A stretch of DNA of 58,133 bases from JALHTV01 sp049510055 (GTDB taxonomy: Bacteria > Planctomycetota > Phycisphaerae > SM23-33). The notes below the pieces were generated by a model, which was not told the DNA's origin, made no database searches, and saw nothing but the letters and a program-made list of their open reading frames with translations. A program made the translations under genes and the position numbers. Location: assembly GCA_049510055.1 (NCBI GenBank), contig JBEKZI010000004.1, forward strand, positions 1 through 58,133, in the 5' to 3' direction. This document shows positions 8,391 through 15,495 of this stretch, piece by piece. Each line of letters opens with the position of its first letter. The stretch's first letter is position 1.

Positions 8391-8559
8391 GGAGGAAAAT
8401 CTCGTGTCGTTAGGAGGAGAAGTGGGTGTTTGTCTTGCTTGCCGGAGAAGGACTGAATAGCGCTTACTCAGACCTTCCCGAGGACCGGTAGGCCGGCTTT
8501 CTTCACCAACTTCTACTCGTGGTACCGCAGTATCTCTATCTCTAATAAGGAGGAGTAAA
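8391..8559 (+). promoter_or_regulatory. Long structured leader with an 18-codon upstream ORF
   Basis: This is the only gene-free stretch over 300 bp (8210-8559), and it holds the promoter plus this leader. GGAGG at 8391-8395 stands 8 nt before GTG 8404, which opens a short ORF (MSLGGEVGVCLACRRRTE, stop TAG 8458-8460). The stop falls in the loop of a hairpin: GAAGG-A-CTGA (8447-8456) with TCAG-A-CCTTC (8468-8477), flanked by GCCGG (8441-8445) and CCGGC (8493-8497). A second strong ribosome site, AAGGAGGAG, precedes the main ATG. 8210-8350 shows nothing recognisable. A regulatory role is inferred. Confidence 0.5.
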
Positions 8560-9309
8560 ATGCGTGCTTCCAGAAAATTTGTATTCACGTTGTTCCTCGT
8601 GATGGTCGCAGTGGTATGTTTCGCGCGTCCGGCGGCAGCGGCTGTGTTTACGGATCCCCTTTCTTCGGGCCTCGACTCGAACTACTGGGTGGCCGAAAGC
8701 AATCAGCCTCTGTACACGATCGGTACGGGTGACGCGGCTGTTCGATTGAGCAAACCGCAGGGCGGAAACTATGGTTTCCAGTACCTCATGATCGACTTCA
8801 CGCAGGAACTTCACGGCAACTTCGATGTCTCCATTCAATTCAAAAATGCCCTCATAGACCGGGTGGACGGGCGCCCGGGGAACCAGGTACAGCTCGGCGC
8901 CTGGTTCGGGGGCTCCTACATGTACGTCGTTCGCAGCGACGAATGGTTATGGAGCGGAGCGAACATAGGAGACAACTATCACGCCTACGAGGGCCAGACG
9001 GAGCATGCGGGGACGCTGCGAGGAATAACCAGTACCACGGATAACTTTGGAACCATGAGAATCACTCGCGTCGGCTCCGTCGTTACCGGTTATTACGACG
9101 GAATCCAACTGTATTCCGCGTCCTACAACGCAGAATCGGCAACCGTCGCGTTTATGCTCCAGAACAACGGAACGACGGATGCCACGTCGGTTGATTTCTA
9201 TAATTTCAGTGTAACGGCTGATCAAATCGTTCCCGAGCCTGCCACGCTGTCGCTTCTGCTTCTCGGCGGATTGACGATGCTGCGGCGACGGCGCGATAGA
9301 CGGCGCTAA
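8560..9309 (+). CDS. PEP-CTERM sorting-domain exported protein
   Basis: 249 residues with AAGGAGGAG 5 nt upstream of the ATG. Signal peptide 1-27 (hydrophobic run ending ARPAAAA). The middle part looks like a beta-rich sandwich (GNFDVSIQF, GSVVTGYYDG, ATVAFMLQNN), possibly a concanavalin-like carbohydrate-binding fold. The C-terminus is a textbook PEP-CTERM: VPEPATLSLLLLGGLTMLRR followed by an arginine tail. Such proteins are cleaved and anchored by an exosortase and tend to go to the cell surface or extracellular matrix. No exosortase gene lies in this window. Codon use is less GC-rich than in its neighbours. Confidence 0.88.
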   Translation: MRASRKFVFTLFLVMVAVVCFARPAAAAVFTDPLSSGLDSNYWVAESNQPLYTIGTGDAAVRLSKPQGGNYGFQYLMIDFTQELHGNFDVSIQFKNALIDRVDGRPGNQVQLGAWFGGSYMYVVRSDEWLWSGANIGDNYHAYEGQTEHAGTLRGITSTTDNFGTMRITRVGSVVTGYYDGIQLYSASYNAESATVAFMLQNNGTTDATSVDFYNFSVTADQIVPEPATLSLLLLGGLTMLRRRRDRRR

Positions 9310-9535
9310 ACAAGAAGCCTTGCATCGGTCACGTTCCCCTGGAGGTGTCCAGGCGTTAGGCCGGCCTTTCTTGGGGCGTGATGCTGCGGTTTAGAGAGGT
9401 TGTGCCGGATGCAATCCGCCGGTGTCCATGGCCGGCGGCCGTGCCTGTGCGGTGGCATTTTTGCGGACCGCCGTTATCATGGGCCGGGTCGCCAGGTCCG
9501 TGCGCGGATCTTGTTCCTACAGGCGGCACCCGGCA

Positions 9536-10591
9536 ATGCAAGGTTCCCTCCAGCGCGTTCGTGACGTGATGGCCGGCCGGCGCCCAGACCGGCCGCCGTT
9601 GTTCGACATTCTCCGCAATGACGCCGTCATCAACCATTTTTCCGGCCAGGCGCTGACGGTGGAAAACGCCGCCGAAGTGGTCTTTGCCGCCTACGCCCCG
9701 GCCCTGGACGCCACGCGGGCCACGGTCCGCCTGCCCAAGCAAGAGGACACGGGCCGGCTCCCCGACGGCCGCCAGCAGCGGGACTATCGCTGGACGACCT
9801 GGACCGCGCCCCTGCGATACGCCGACACCAAGGACTACGTCACGGCCAAGCGAAAAGTGCTGGACGCCTTCGACCCGGCCTGGACGCCCCGGAAACAAAA
9901 GTCGGTGGACGACTGGCTCGCGGCCGTGGCCGATTGCCGCCGGTGCCTGGGCGAGGTGTTCTATTTTCCTTCCAGCCGATCGGTGAACCTGACCGCCGCG
10001 TACAGCGAGGTGGGGCTGGAGCAGTTCAGCTACTTCCTGGCCGATTGCCCGGACGTCATCGACGAACTGCTGGAGACCCACACGCTGGCCGCCGAGGCCT
10101 GGATCGGCCATCTGCCGGAAGCTAGCGGCATCGAGGCGGTCTTCCTGGCGGACGACATTGCCTTCAAGACCGGCACGCTCATGAGCCCCGCCTGGCTCGG
10201 GGAGCACTACTTTTCGCGGCTGGCCCGCGTCGTCGCCGCCTGGCACGGCCGGGGCGCCAAGGTCCTGTTCCATTCTGATGGCAATCTGATGGCCGTGATG
10301 GACTGGCTGGTGGCCTGCGGCATCGACGGGCTGAACCCCATCGAGGTGGGCGCCGGCATGGACGCAGGAGCCATCCACCGCCGGTTCCCGACGCTGTGGA
10401 TGGCGGGGGGGATCGACCTGTCGCAGCTCCTCAGCCACGGCACGCCGCAGCAGGTGGCCGAGGCCGTCCGCCGCACCATCGAGGTCGCCGAGGGACGGAT
10501 CATGATCGGCTCGACCTCCGAGGTGCAAAACTCCGTCCCGCTGGCCAATTTCCTCGCCATGCGCGAGGCCGTGCTGAATTACCGCTGCTAG
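9536..10591 (+). CDS. Uroporphyrinogen decarboxylase (URO-D)-like protein
   Basis: 351 residues from ATG 9536; the frame is open back to 9422, but family members start near the motif RVRDVMAGRRPDRPPLFD, so 9536 is preferred despite a weak ribosome site. A TIM-barrel of the URO-D/MtaA/CmuA type is suggested by VFLADDIAFKTGTLMSP, KVLFHSDGNL and GIDGLNPIEVGAGMD. Planctomycetes carry many such paralogues; most are probably corrinoid- or cobalamin-linked methyltransferases rather than haem enzymes. No corrinoid protein gene is adjacent. It converges on trpB2 with a 16-bp gap. Confidence 0.8.
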   Translation: MQGSLQRVRDVMAGRRPDRPPLFDILRNDAVINHFSGQALTVENAAEVVFAAYAPALDATRATVRLPKQEDTGRLPDGRQQRDYRWTTWTAPLRYADTKDYVTAKRKVLDAFDPAWTPRKQKSVDDWLAAVADCRRCLGEVFYFPSSRSVNLTAAYSEVGLEQFSYFLADCPDVIDELLETHTLAAEAWIGHLPEASGIEAVFLADDIAFKTGTLMSPAWLGEHYFSRLARVVAAWHGRGAKVLFHSDGNLMAVMDWLVACGIDGLNPIEVGAGMDAGAIHRRFPTLWMAGGIDLSQLLSHGTPQQVAEAVRRTIEVAEGRIMIGSTSEVQNSVPLANFLAMREAVLNYRC

Positions 10592-10607
10592 GGGTCAGCT
10601 TGCCGCA

Positions 10608-12008
10608 TTATTTCTTGCCCGCCTTGCGCAGGACCGGCGTGGGGTGACCCTTCAAGTCCGCCAGACCCTTGGCCAGCTCGTCGTCCGACAGGGGATAATC
10701 GCGCAACTTGCCCTGGAGGTAGGCGTCGTAGCCGGCCAGGTCCATCAATCCGTGGCCTGACCAGTTGAATAGGATGACCTTTTCCTTGCCTTCGTCTTTG
10801 GCCTGGCGGGCCTGGTCGATGACGGCGGCGATGGCGTGCGAGGTTTCCGGGGCGGGGATGAAGCCTTCGGTCCTGGCCCAGGTGATGGCGGCCTCGAAGC
10901 ACTTAGATTGCGGATAGGATTCGGCGAGGATGAGCCCCTCGACCATCGCCTGGCTGACCAGCGGCGCCATGCCGTGATACCGCAGCCCGCCGGCGTGGGT
11001 CGCCGGAGGCACGAAACCGTGCCCCAGCGAGTGCATGGCCAGCAGGGGGGTCATCTTGGCGACGTCGCCGTGATCGTAGGCGAACGGGCCGCGGGTGAGC
11101 GTTGGGCAAGATTCCGGCTCGACGCCGACGATGTCGATCGTTTCCCCGTGGATCTTGTCGCAGACGAACGGGAAGCTCAGCCCCGCGAAGTTCGACCCGC
11201 CGCCGCAGCAGCCGATGATCACGTCCACGTGCTTCTCGCCCGCCTTGGCCAGTTGCTTCTTGGCCTCCAGGCCGATGACGGTCTGGTGCAGCAGGACGTG
11301 GTTGAGCACGCTGCCCAGGCTGTAGCGCGTCTTGCCGGTTGAGTCGGCGACGGCGGCCTCGATGGCCTCGCTGATGGCGATGCCCAGGGAGCCTGGCGTG
11401 TCGGGCATCTTGGCCAGGATGTCGCGCCCGGCTTGGGTTTCATTTGAAGGGCTGGCCACGCACTGGGCGCCCCAGACCTGCATCATCATCTTACGGAAAG
11501 GCTTCTGGTCGAAGCTGACCCGCACCATGAACACCTTGCACTCCAGGCCGATCAGGGAGCACGCGAAGGCCAGCGCGCTGCCCCATTGGCCGGCGCCGGT
11601 CTCGGTCGTCAGCCGCTGAATGCCGAACTGTTTGTTGTACCAGGCCTGGGCGACGGCGGTGTTGGGCTTGTGGCTGCCGGGAGGGGAGACGCCTTCGTCC
11701 TTGTAGTAGATTTTCGCCGGCGTGCCCAAGGCCTCCTCCAGCCGCAGGGCGCGGCGCAGCGGCGACGGCCGCCATATCCGCAGCAGCCCCAGGACCTCGG
11801 TGGGGATGTCGATCCACCGCTGGGTGGAAACCTCCTGCTCGATGATGTTCATGGGAAAGACCGGCGCCAACATCTGGGGCGTGATGGGCTTGCCGTCCGG
11901 TCCTAAAGGCGGCAGGGGAGGGTGGGGCAGGTCCGCGGCCAGGTTGTACCAACGCCGCGGCATGTCCTTTTCGTCCAGTAAGAACTTTTGTGAGGCAAAG
12001 GCACTCAT
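10608..12008 (-). CDS. trpB2: Tryptophan synthase beta-like protein TrpB2
   Basis: 466 residues, AGGAG 9 nt before ATG. A PLP-dependent fold II enzyme: GSHKPNTAVAQ carries the Schiff-base lysine (K114), CCGGGSNFAG is the phosphate-binding loop, and WSGHGLMDL is near the C-terminus. The length and the N-terminal extension (PRRWYNLAADLPHP) mark the TrpB2 branch rather than canonical TrpB1 (about 400 residues). TrpB2 enzymes condense indole and serine but bind TrpA poorly, and may salvage indole or act on phosphoserine. The canonical trpB-trpA pair lies at 50775-52833, so both types coexist. Confidence 0.92.
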   Translation of the reverse strand: MSAFASQKFLLDEKDMPRRWYNLAADLPHPPLPPLGPDGKPITPQMLAPVFPMNIIEQEVSTQRWIDIPTEVLGLLRIWRPSPLRRALRLEEALGTPAKIYYKDEGVSPPGSHKPNTAVAQAWYNKQFGIQRLTTETGAGQWGSALAFACSLIGLECKVFMVRVSFDQKPFRKMMMQVWGAQCVASPSNETQAGRDILAKMPDTPGSLGIAISEAIEAAVADSTGKTRYSLGSVLNHVLLHQTVIGLEAKKQLAKAGEKHVDVIIGCCGGGSNFAGLSFPFVCDKIHGETIDIVGVEPESCPTLTRGPFAYDHGDVAKMTPLLAMHSLGHGFVPPATHAGGLRYHGMAPLVSQAMVEGLILAESYPQSKCFEAAITWARTEGFIPAPETSHAIAAVIDQARQAKDEGKEKVILFNWSGHGLMDLAGYDAYLQGKLRDYPLSDDELAKGLADLKGHPTPVLRKAGKK

Positions 12009-12153
12009 TCGGTTTCACTCCTGGCAAAAATTATTTTGCCGCTCGATTCCCACCAAGCATACCGCAAAAGGCCTCCTGCGGCCATCTCTCGACGTGAGGC
12101 AATGAGCCAGGGGAGTGGGTGAAAAATTTTTAATCAATTTTAAATTTTCTTGC

Positions 12154-12182
12154 TTGACGGTCCATGCCAGTATTTATACATT
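12154..12182 (+). promoter_or_regulatory. Putative promoter of the merR-flagellar cluster
   Basis: In an AT-rich gap, TTGACG (12154-12159), 17-bp spacer, TACATT (12177-12182), 72 bp upstream of the MerR-type gene. No other good promoter is visible before fliF-fliG, so this may drive the whole cluster. No close match to a sigma-28 or sigma-54 consensus was noticed. Confidence 0.45.
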
Positions 12183-12254
12183 TTGTAAAACGTAAAACAT
12201 GAATAGAACGTTCGACAAGCACAACTCCTTAGAACAAGCGTAATTCCTGAGAAT

Positions 12255-12701
12255 ATGACGAGCGAATCACATCTAAGCCAATATCCAGCAGATCAGACCG
12301 GCCCGGTGAGCGGCGCCGCTGAAGAACGCGAACGCGAAAAAAGATTTTCTCCTGTGACCGCCAATCGCCTGGGAGCCGCCGGCGGCCTGGCAGCCGGTCC
12401 GCAGCGGCGCCAGAGGCCCCCCAAGCTGTACCGCATCGGCGAGGTCGTGGACTACTCCGGCGTCAGCCGGCAGACCATCCACAATTACGCCACGATGGGG
12501 CTGATCCACGAGAGCCGCTGGACGAACGGCGGCCACCGGTTGTTCGACGAGTCGGTGTTCGAGCGGCTGGACCGCATCGCGGAGATGAAGGCCGCCAACA
12601 AGTCGCTCCAGCAAATTCGCGATCACTTCGCCAAGATGGACGCCTCCCCGGCCGGCGACGGCCCGGCGGGGCAGGAGCCGCAAGACATGACGTCAGCGTG
12701 A
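12255..12701 (+). CDS. MerR-family transcriptional regulator at the head of the flagellar cluster
   Basis: 148 residues. Residues 57-125 form a MerR winged helix: KLYRIGEVVDYSGVSRQTIH, then YATMGLIHESRWTNGGHRLF and a helix ending LQQIRDHF. A 56-residue low-complexity N-terminal tail precedes it, and there is no C-terminal effector domain or metal-binding cysteines. It ends 82 bp before the fliF-fliG start on the same strand, so it may regulate or be co-transcribed with the flagellar genes. This is not a standard flagellar regulator. The ribosome site is weak; a later start cannot be excluded. Confidence 0.85.
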   Translation: MTSESHLSQYPADQTGPVSGAAEEREREKRFSPVTANRLGAAGGLAAGPQRRQRPPKLYRIGEVVDYSGVSRQTIHNYATMGLIHESRWTNGGHRLFDESVFERLDRIAEMKAANKSLQQIRDHFAKMDASPAGDGPAGQEPQDMTSA

Positions 12702-12783
12702 CCGACGCCAGGGCCGCCAGCCGCCGAACGTGAGGCGGTGCCTCAAGGGCGGCGAACCAAGCCCCGGTCATGGAGGACCGGAC

Positions 12784-14682
12784 GTGATAGGCAAGGACAG
12801 CGTCAAAGAAGTCGTCGGCCTGGTGCGAACCCGCCTCGCCGGCCTCAGTCGCCGGGCCCGCTGGATCGCGGCGATAGCGGCGGGGGCGGTGCTGTTCGCC
12901 GCGTTGTGGGCGACCGTAGCCGGGTTTGGAAACCAGAGGGTTCCGCTGGACACCACCGGTCTGAACGCCGCGGACCTTGCCACGGCCCGGCGGATGCTGG
13001 CGGACAGCGGCATTTCGTCTCGGCTCACGGATGGCCGGTTGATGGTCCGCGCCAAGCAGTTGGCCGCCGCCACGGAGATCATCGCCCCCCTTGCTCAGCG
13101 GCCCGAAGACGCCGCCGAGTCGCTGGCGGCGCTGGCGAAAGAGGACGACATCTGGCGGACGACCGCCCAGAGCGATAAGCGATGGCAGGCCGCCAAGATG
13201 GCCGCCCTCAGCCGGCTGGTGGAGAAGTTCCCCGCCGTGGCCTCCGCTACCGTGCTGTACGAGCCGGGCAGCCCGCGCGGCTTGGGCGGGGCTGGCCATG
13301 AGCCCACCGCGGCCGTGCGGGTCACGATGAAGCCGGGGGCGACGCTGAACCGCTCGATGGCCCTGGCCATCGCGGACCTGGTCGCCGGCAGCATCGCGGA
13401 CATGAGCGACCGCAACGTGCGGGTCATCGACGGCAGCGGGCGCAGCTACCGCTTCGACGCCGAGAGCGGCGACGAGAAGGAACTCCAACGCCGCTGCAGT
13501 ATCGAGACGTATTACCACGAAAAAGTCCACGCGGCCCTGAGCTACATCGACAAGGTGGTGATCGGCGTCACCGCCACGGGCAAGGACGATCCAGCCGCGG
13601 CGCTGGCCGTTTCGGTGGCCGTGCCGCGAAGTTATCTGGTCGCCGTCGCCCGCTCCAACGCCGCGGACCCCTCCGCCGCCGATAAGGTGCTGGACAAGAT
13701 TCGCCAGGCGGCCCAAGCCGCCGTGGCCGATCGGCCCTGCCAGGTGAAGGCGGATTGGTATTACGACGCCGAGGCCGATGCTCTAGCCGCGGCTGCGTTA
13801 TCACCGAGCGGAGCGTTCGGTTGGGGCAGCCTTCTGATGGCCGTCCTCGTCTCCTCCGTCGCCGGCGGCGGGGCGGTGCTGCTGGCGAAGCGCGTGACGC
13901 TTCGACGAGCCTCTAGGGGCGCGAAAGAACAAGATATCTCCGCCAATCCCCAGGCCGCGGAAAGCGGTAGCCCCGTCAGTCCGCAGGAGGGGCCCTGGGA
14001 TTTCCTGGCGCACCTTTCCTCTGAAGAAATCGCCTCGCTGGTCGCCTACGAGCATCCCCAGACCGTCGCGATCGTCCTGGGGCAGTTGGCGCCCGCCGCC
14101 GCCGCCGCGGTCCTTGCGGCTCTGAGCGAGGAGACCCAAGCCGCCGTCGCCCGGCGCGTGGCCGTTCTGCACCAGGTGGATCCGGTGGTGATCGCCGAGG
14201 TCGCCCGGACCCTGGCGCAGCGCGCCGCCCGTCAGGCCGCCGGCGGGCCTTCGGCGGCCGGGCCGGAAGGCCACCTGGCCGAAATCCTCCGCCACGCCGG
14301 CTATGCCACCGAGAAGGCCGTGCTGGAGGCCCTGGCCGAGCGGGCGCCTTCGCTGGTGGAGGCGATCCACCGGCGGATGTTCAGCTTCGAGGACATTGCC
14401 CAGTTGCCTTTGGACCGTTTGCAGCAGGCCCTGGCGCCGGTGGATGCCGCGGAGCTTGCGGTGGCCCTGCGGACGGCCGGCGAGGACGTCAAGGCGAAGG
14501 TCTTTGGCGCCCTGTCGTCCGAGACCCGCCGGAAGGTGCGGGAAGAGATGGAACGGATGGGGCCGGTCCGGCTCAGCGAGGTCGAGGCCGCCCAGCAGCG
14601 CGTGGCTGAGGCGGTGCGGCGAGCCGGCAGCGGCGAGTACCTCTCCGAGTCGGCCCGGCAGGAAAAACAATTGCTGGCCTGA
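12784..14682 (+). CDS. FliF-FliG fusion: flagellar MS-ring and rotor/switch protein in one chain
   Basis: 632 residues from GTG 12784, chosen because GGAGG stands 7 nt upstream; the frame opens at GTG 12730. Numbering from 12784: TM1 about 26-48; RBM1 about 52-107; RBM2 about 117-217 (AKMAALSRLVEKFPAVASAT, then VAGSIADMSDRNVRVIDGSG); a short RBM3-like region 222-330; TM2 about 345-371; a linker; FliG middle domain from about 402 with EHPQT at 423-427; then ATEKAVLEALAERAPSLVEA and FliG_C with GPVRLSEVE. Torque-helix charges are mostly kept: R563, E587, E588 and R596 stand where E. coli FliG has K264, D288, D289 and R297. Missing are the FliF beta-collar, the FliF C-terminal FliG-binding tail and the FliG N-terminal domain. 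It sits in the inner membrane and would form the MS- and upper C-ring as one polymer. No separate fliF or fliG is in the window. Confidence 0.92.
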   Translation: MIGKDSVKEVVGLVRTRLAGLSRRARWIAAIAAGAVLFAALWATVAGFGNQRVPLDTTGLNAADLATARRMLADSGISSRLTDGRLMVRAKQLAAATEIIAPLAQRPEDAAESLAALAKEDDIWRTTAQSDKRWQAAKMAALSRLVEKFPAVASATVLYEPGSPRGLGGAGHEPTAAVRVTMKPGATLNRSMALAIADLVAGSIADMSDRNVRVIDGSGRSYRFDAESGDEKELQRRCSIETYYHEKVHAALSYIDKVVIGVTATGKDDPAAALAVSVAVPRSYLVAVARSNAADPSAADKVLDKIRQAAQAAVADRPCQVKADWYYDAEADALAAAALSPSGAFGWGSLLMAVLVSSVAGGGAVLLAKRVTLRRASRGAKEQDISANPQAAESGSPVSPQEGPWDFLAHLSSEEIASLVAYEHPQTVAIVLGQLAPAAAAAVLAALSEETQAAVARRVAVLHQVDPVVIAEVARTLAQRAARQAAGGPSAAGPEGHLAEILRHAGYATEKAVLEALAERAPSLVEAIHRRMFSFEDIAQLPLDRLQQALAPVDAAELAVALRTAGEDVKAKVFGALSSETRRKVREEMERMGPVRLSEVEAAQQRVAEAVRRAGSGEYLSESARQEKQLLA

Positions 14683-14694
14683 ACGAGATAAGAC

Positions 14695-15495
14695 ATGGCA
14701 CGGGTCATTAAGGCTGAAAATCAGGCGAACGCTCCCACCGACGGGGCGGTGCTGCGGCTGACGGATTTCGTCGCCGAGGCCCGGGTCGTCGTGCTGGAAG
14801 CCCGCAAGGAGGCCGCCCGCATCGTCGCCGAGGCCCGCGCCAAGGCGGAGCAGGCCGAGCAAGCCGCCGCCCGTCGCGGCTACGAGGAAGGTTTCGCCCG
14901 CGGCCGCAACGACGGCTATACCGATGGCTGCCAGGCCGGCTCGCGCCAGGGGATGGAGGCCTCAGCCGGGGCGGCCGGCGGGGCACTGTCCTGCGCTCAG
15001 CGGATTGCCGAGGAACTGGCCGCCGCCCGCGACGGACTTGTGGAGCAGGCCCGACGGGAGTTGCTGGACCTGGCCGTGGCGATGGCGGAGCGGGTCGTGG
15101 GCGTCGTGGCGGCCAGAGACGTCGCCGCCGCCCAGGCCAATCTGGTCAAGGTGCTGGAGATGGCCGGCTACGCCAAGGCCATCACGATCAAGGTCAATCC
15201 CCGCCAGCTCCAAGCCATGCGTGAACACTGCCACCAGGCCGTCGAGGCCTTGGCGATCAAGGGCCGCGTCGAGTTGGTCGGCGATCCGAGCATCAGCCCC
15301 GGCGGCGTGAAGCTGCTGGCCGGCGGCGGGCAGATCGACGCGACCATCGAAGGACAACTGGCCTACATCATTGAGGCCCTGGTCGGTCCGGCGACGACGG
15401 ACATGGGACGCTACGAGTCGCACAGCCGCGAGGAAGCAGCCGATCCGCACGGCCAAGCGGCGACGGGCGAGACGAAAGAACATGGGTGTTTTTGA
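14695..15495 (+). CDS. fliH: FliH, flagellar export ATPase regulator
   Basis: 266 residues. An alanine- and charge-rich N-terminal helix leads into spaced-glycine repeats (GYEEGFARGRNDGYTDG), the GxxxG-type pattern typical of FliH. A C-terminal FliH/HrpE domain follows (ELLDLAVAMAERVVGVV, then INPRQL-type KVNPRQLQAM and VELVGDPSISPGGVKL). FliH dimers bind FliI and tether it to the C-ring through FliN. The gene begins 12 bp after the fliF-fliG stop and overlaps fliI by 14 bp. Confidence 0.92.
   Translation: MARVIKAENQANAPTDGAVLRLTDFVAEARVVVLEARKEAARIVAEARAKAEQAEQAAARRGYEEGFARGRNDGYTDGCQAGSRQGMEASAGAAGGALSCAQRIAEELAAARDGLVEQARRELLDLAVAMAERVVGVVAARDVAAAQANLVKVLEMAGYAKAITIKVNPRQLQAMREHCHQAVEALAIKGRVELVGDPSISPGGVKLLAGGGQIDATIEGQLAYIIEALVGPATTDMGRYESHSREEAADPHGQAATGETKEHGCF

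Noticed and set aside
8379..8588. Minus-strand 69-codon ORF over the PEP-CTERM leader
   Set aside because: No ribosome site and no motif; the region is better explained as the plus-strand leader.
12730..12783. Upstream GTG start for the fusion protein
   Set aside because: The extra 18 residues are Pro/Gly-rich without a ribosome site, whereas GTG 12784 has GGAGG at ideal spacing.
13980..14010. FliF-FliG fusion as a simple frameshift artefact
   Set aside because: The frame runs without break from the FliF part through a plausible linker into FliG_M, and both missing segments are precisely the mutual-binding regions. An artefact would not be expected to remove both cleanly. Read-level checking is still advisable.
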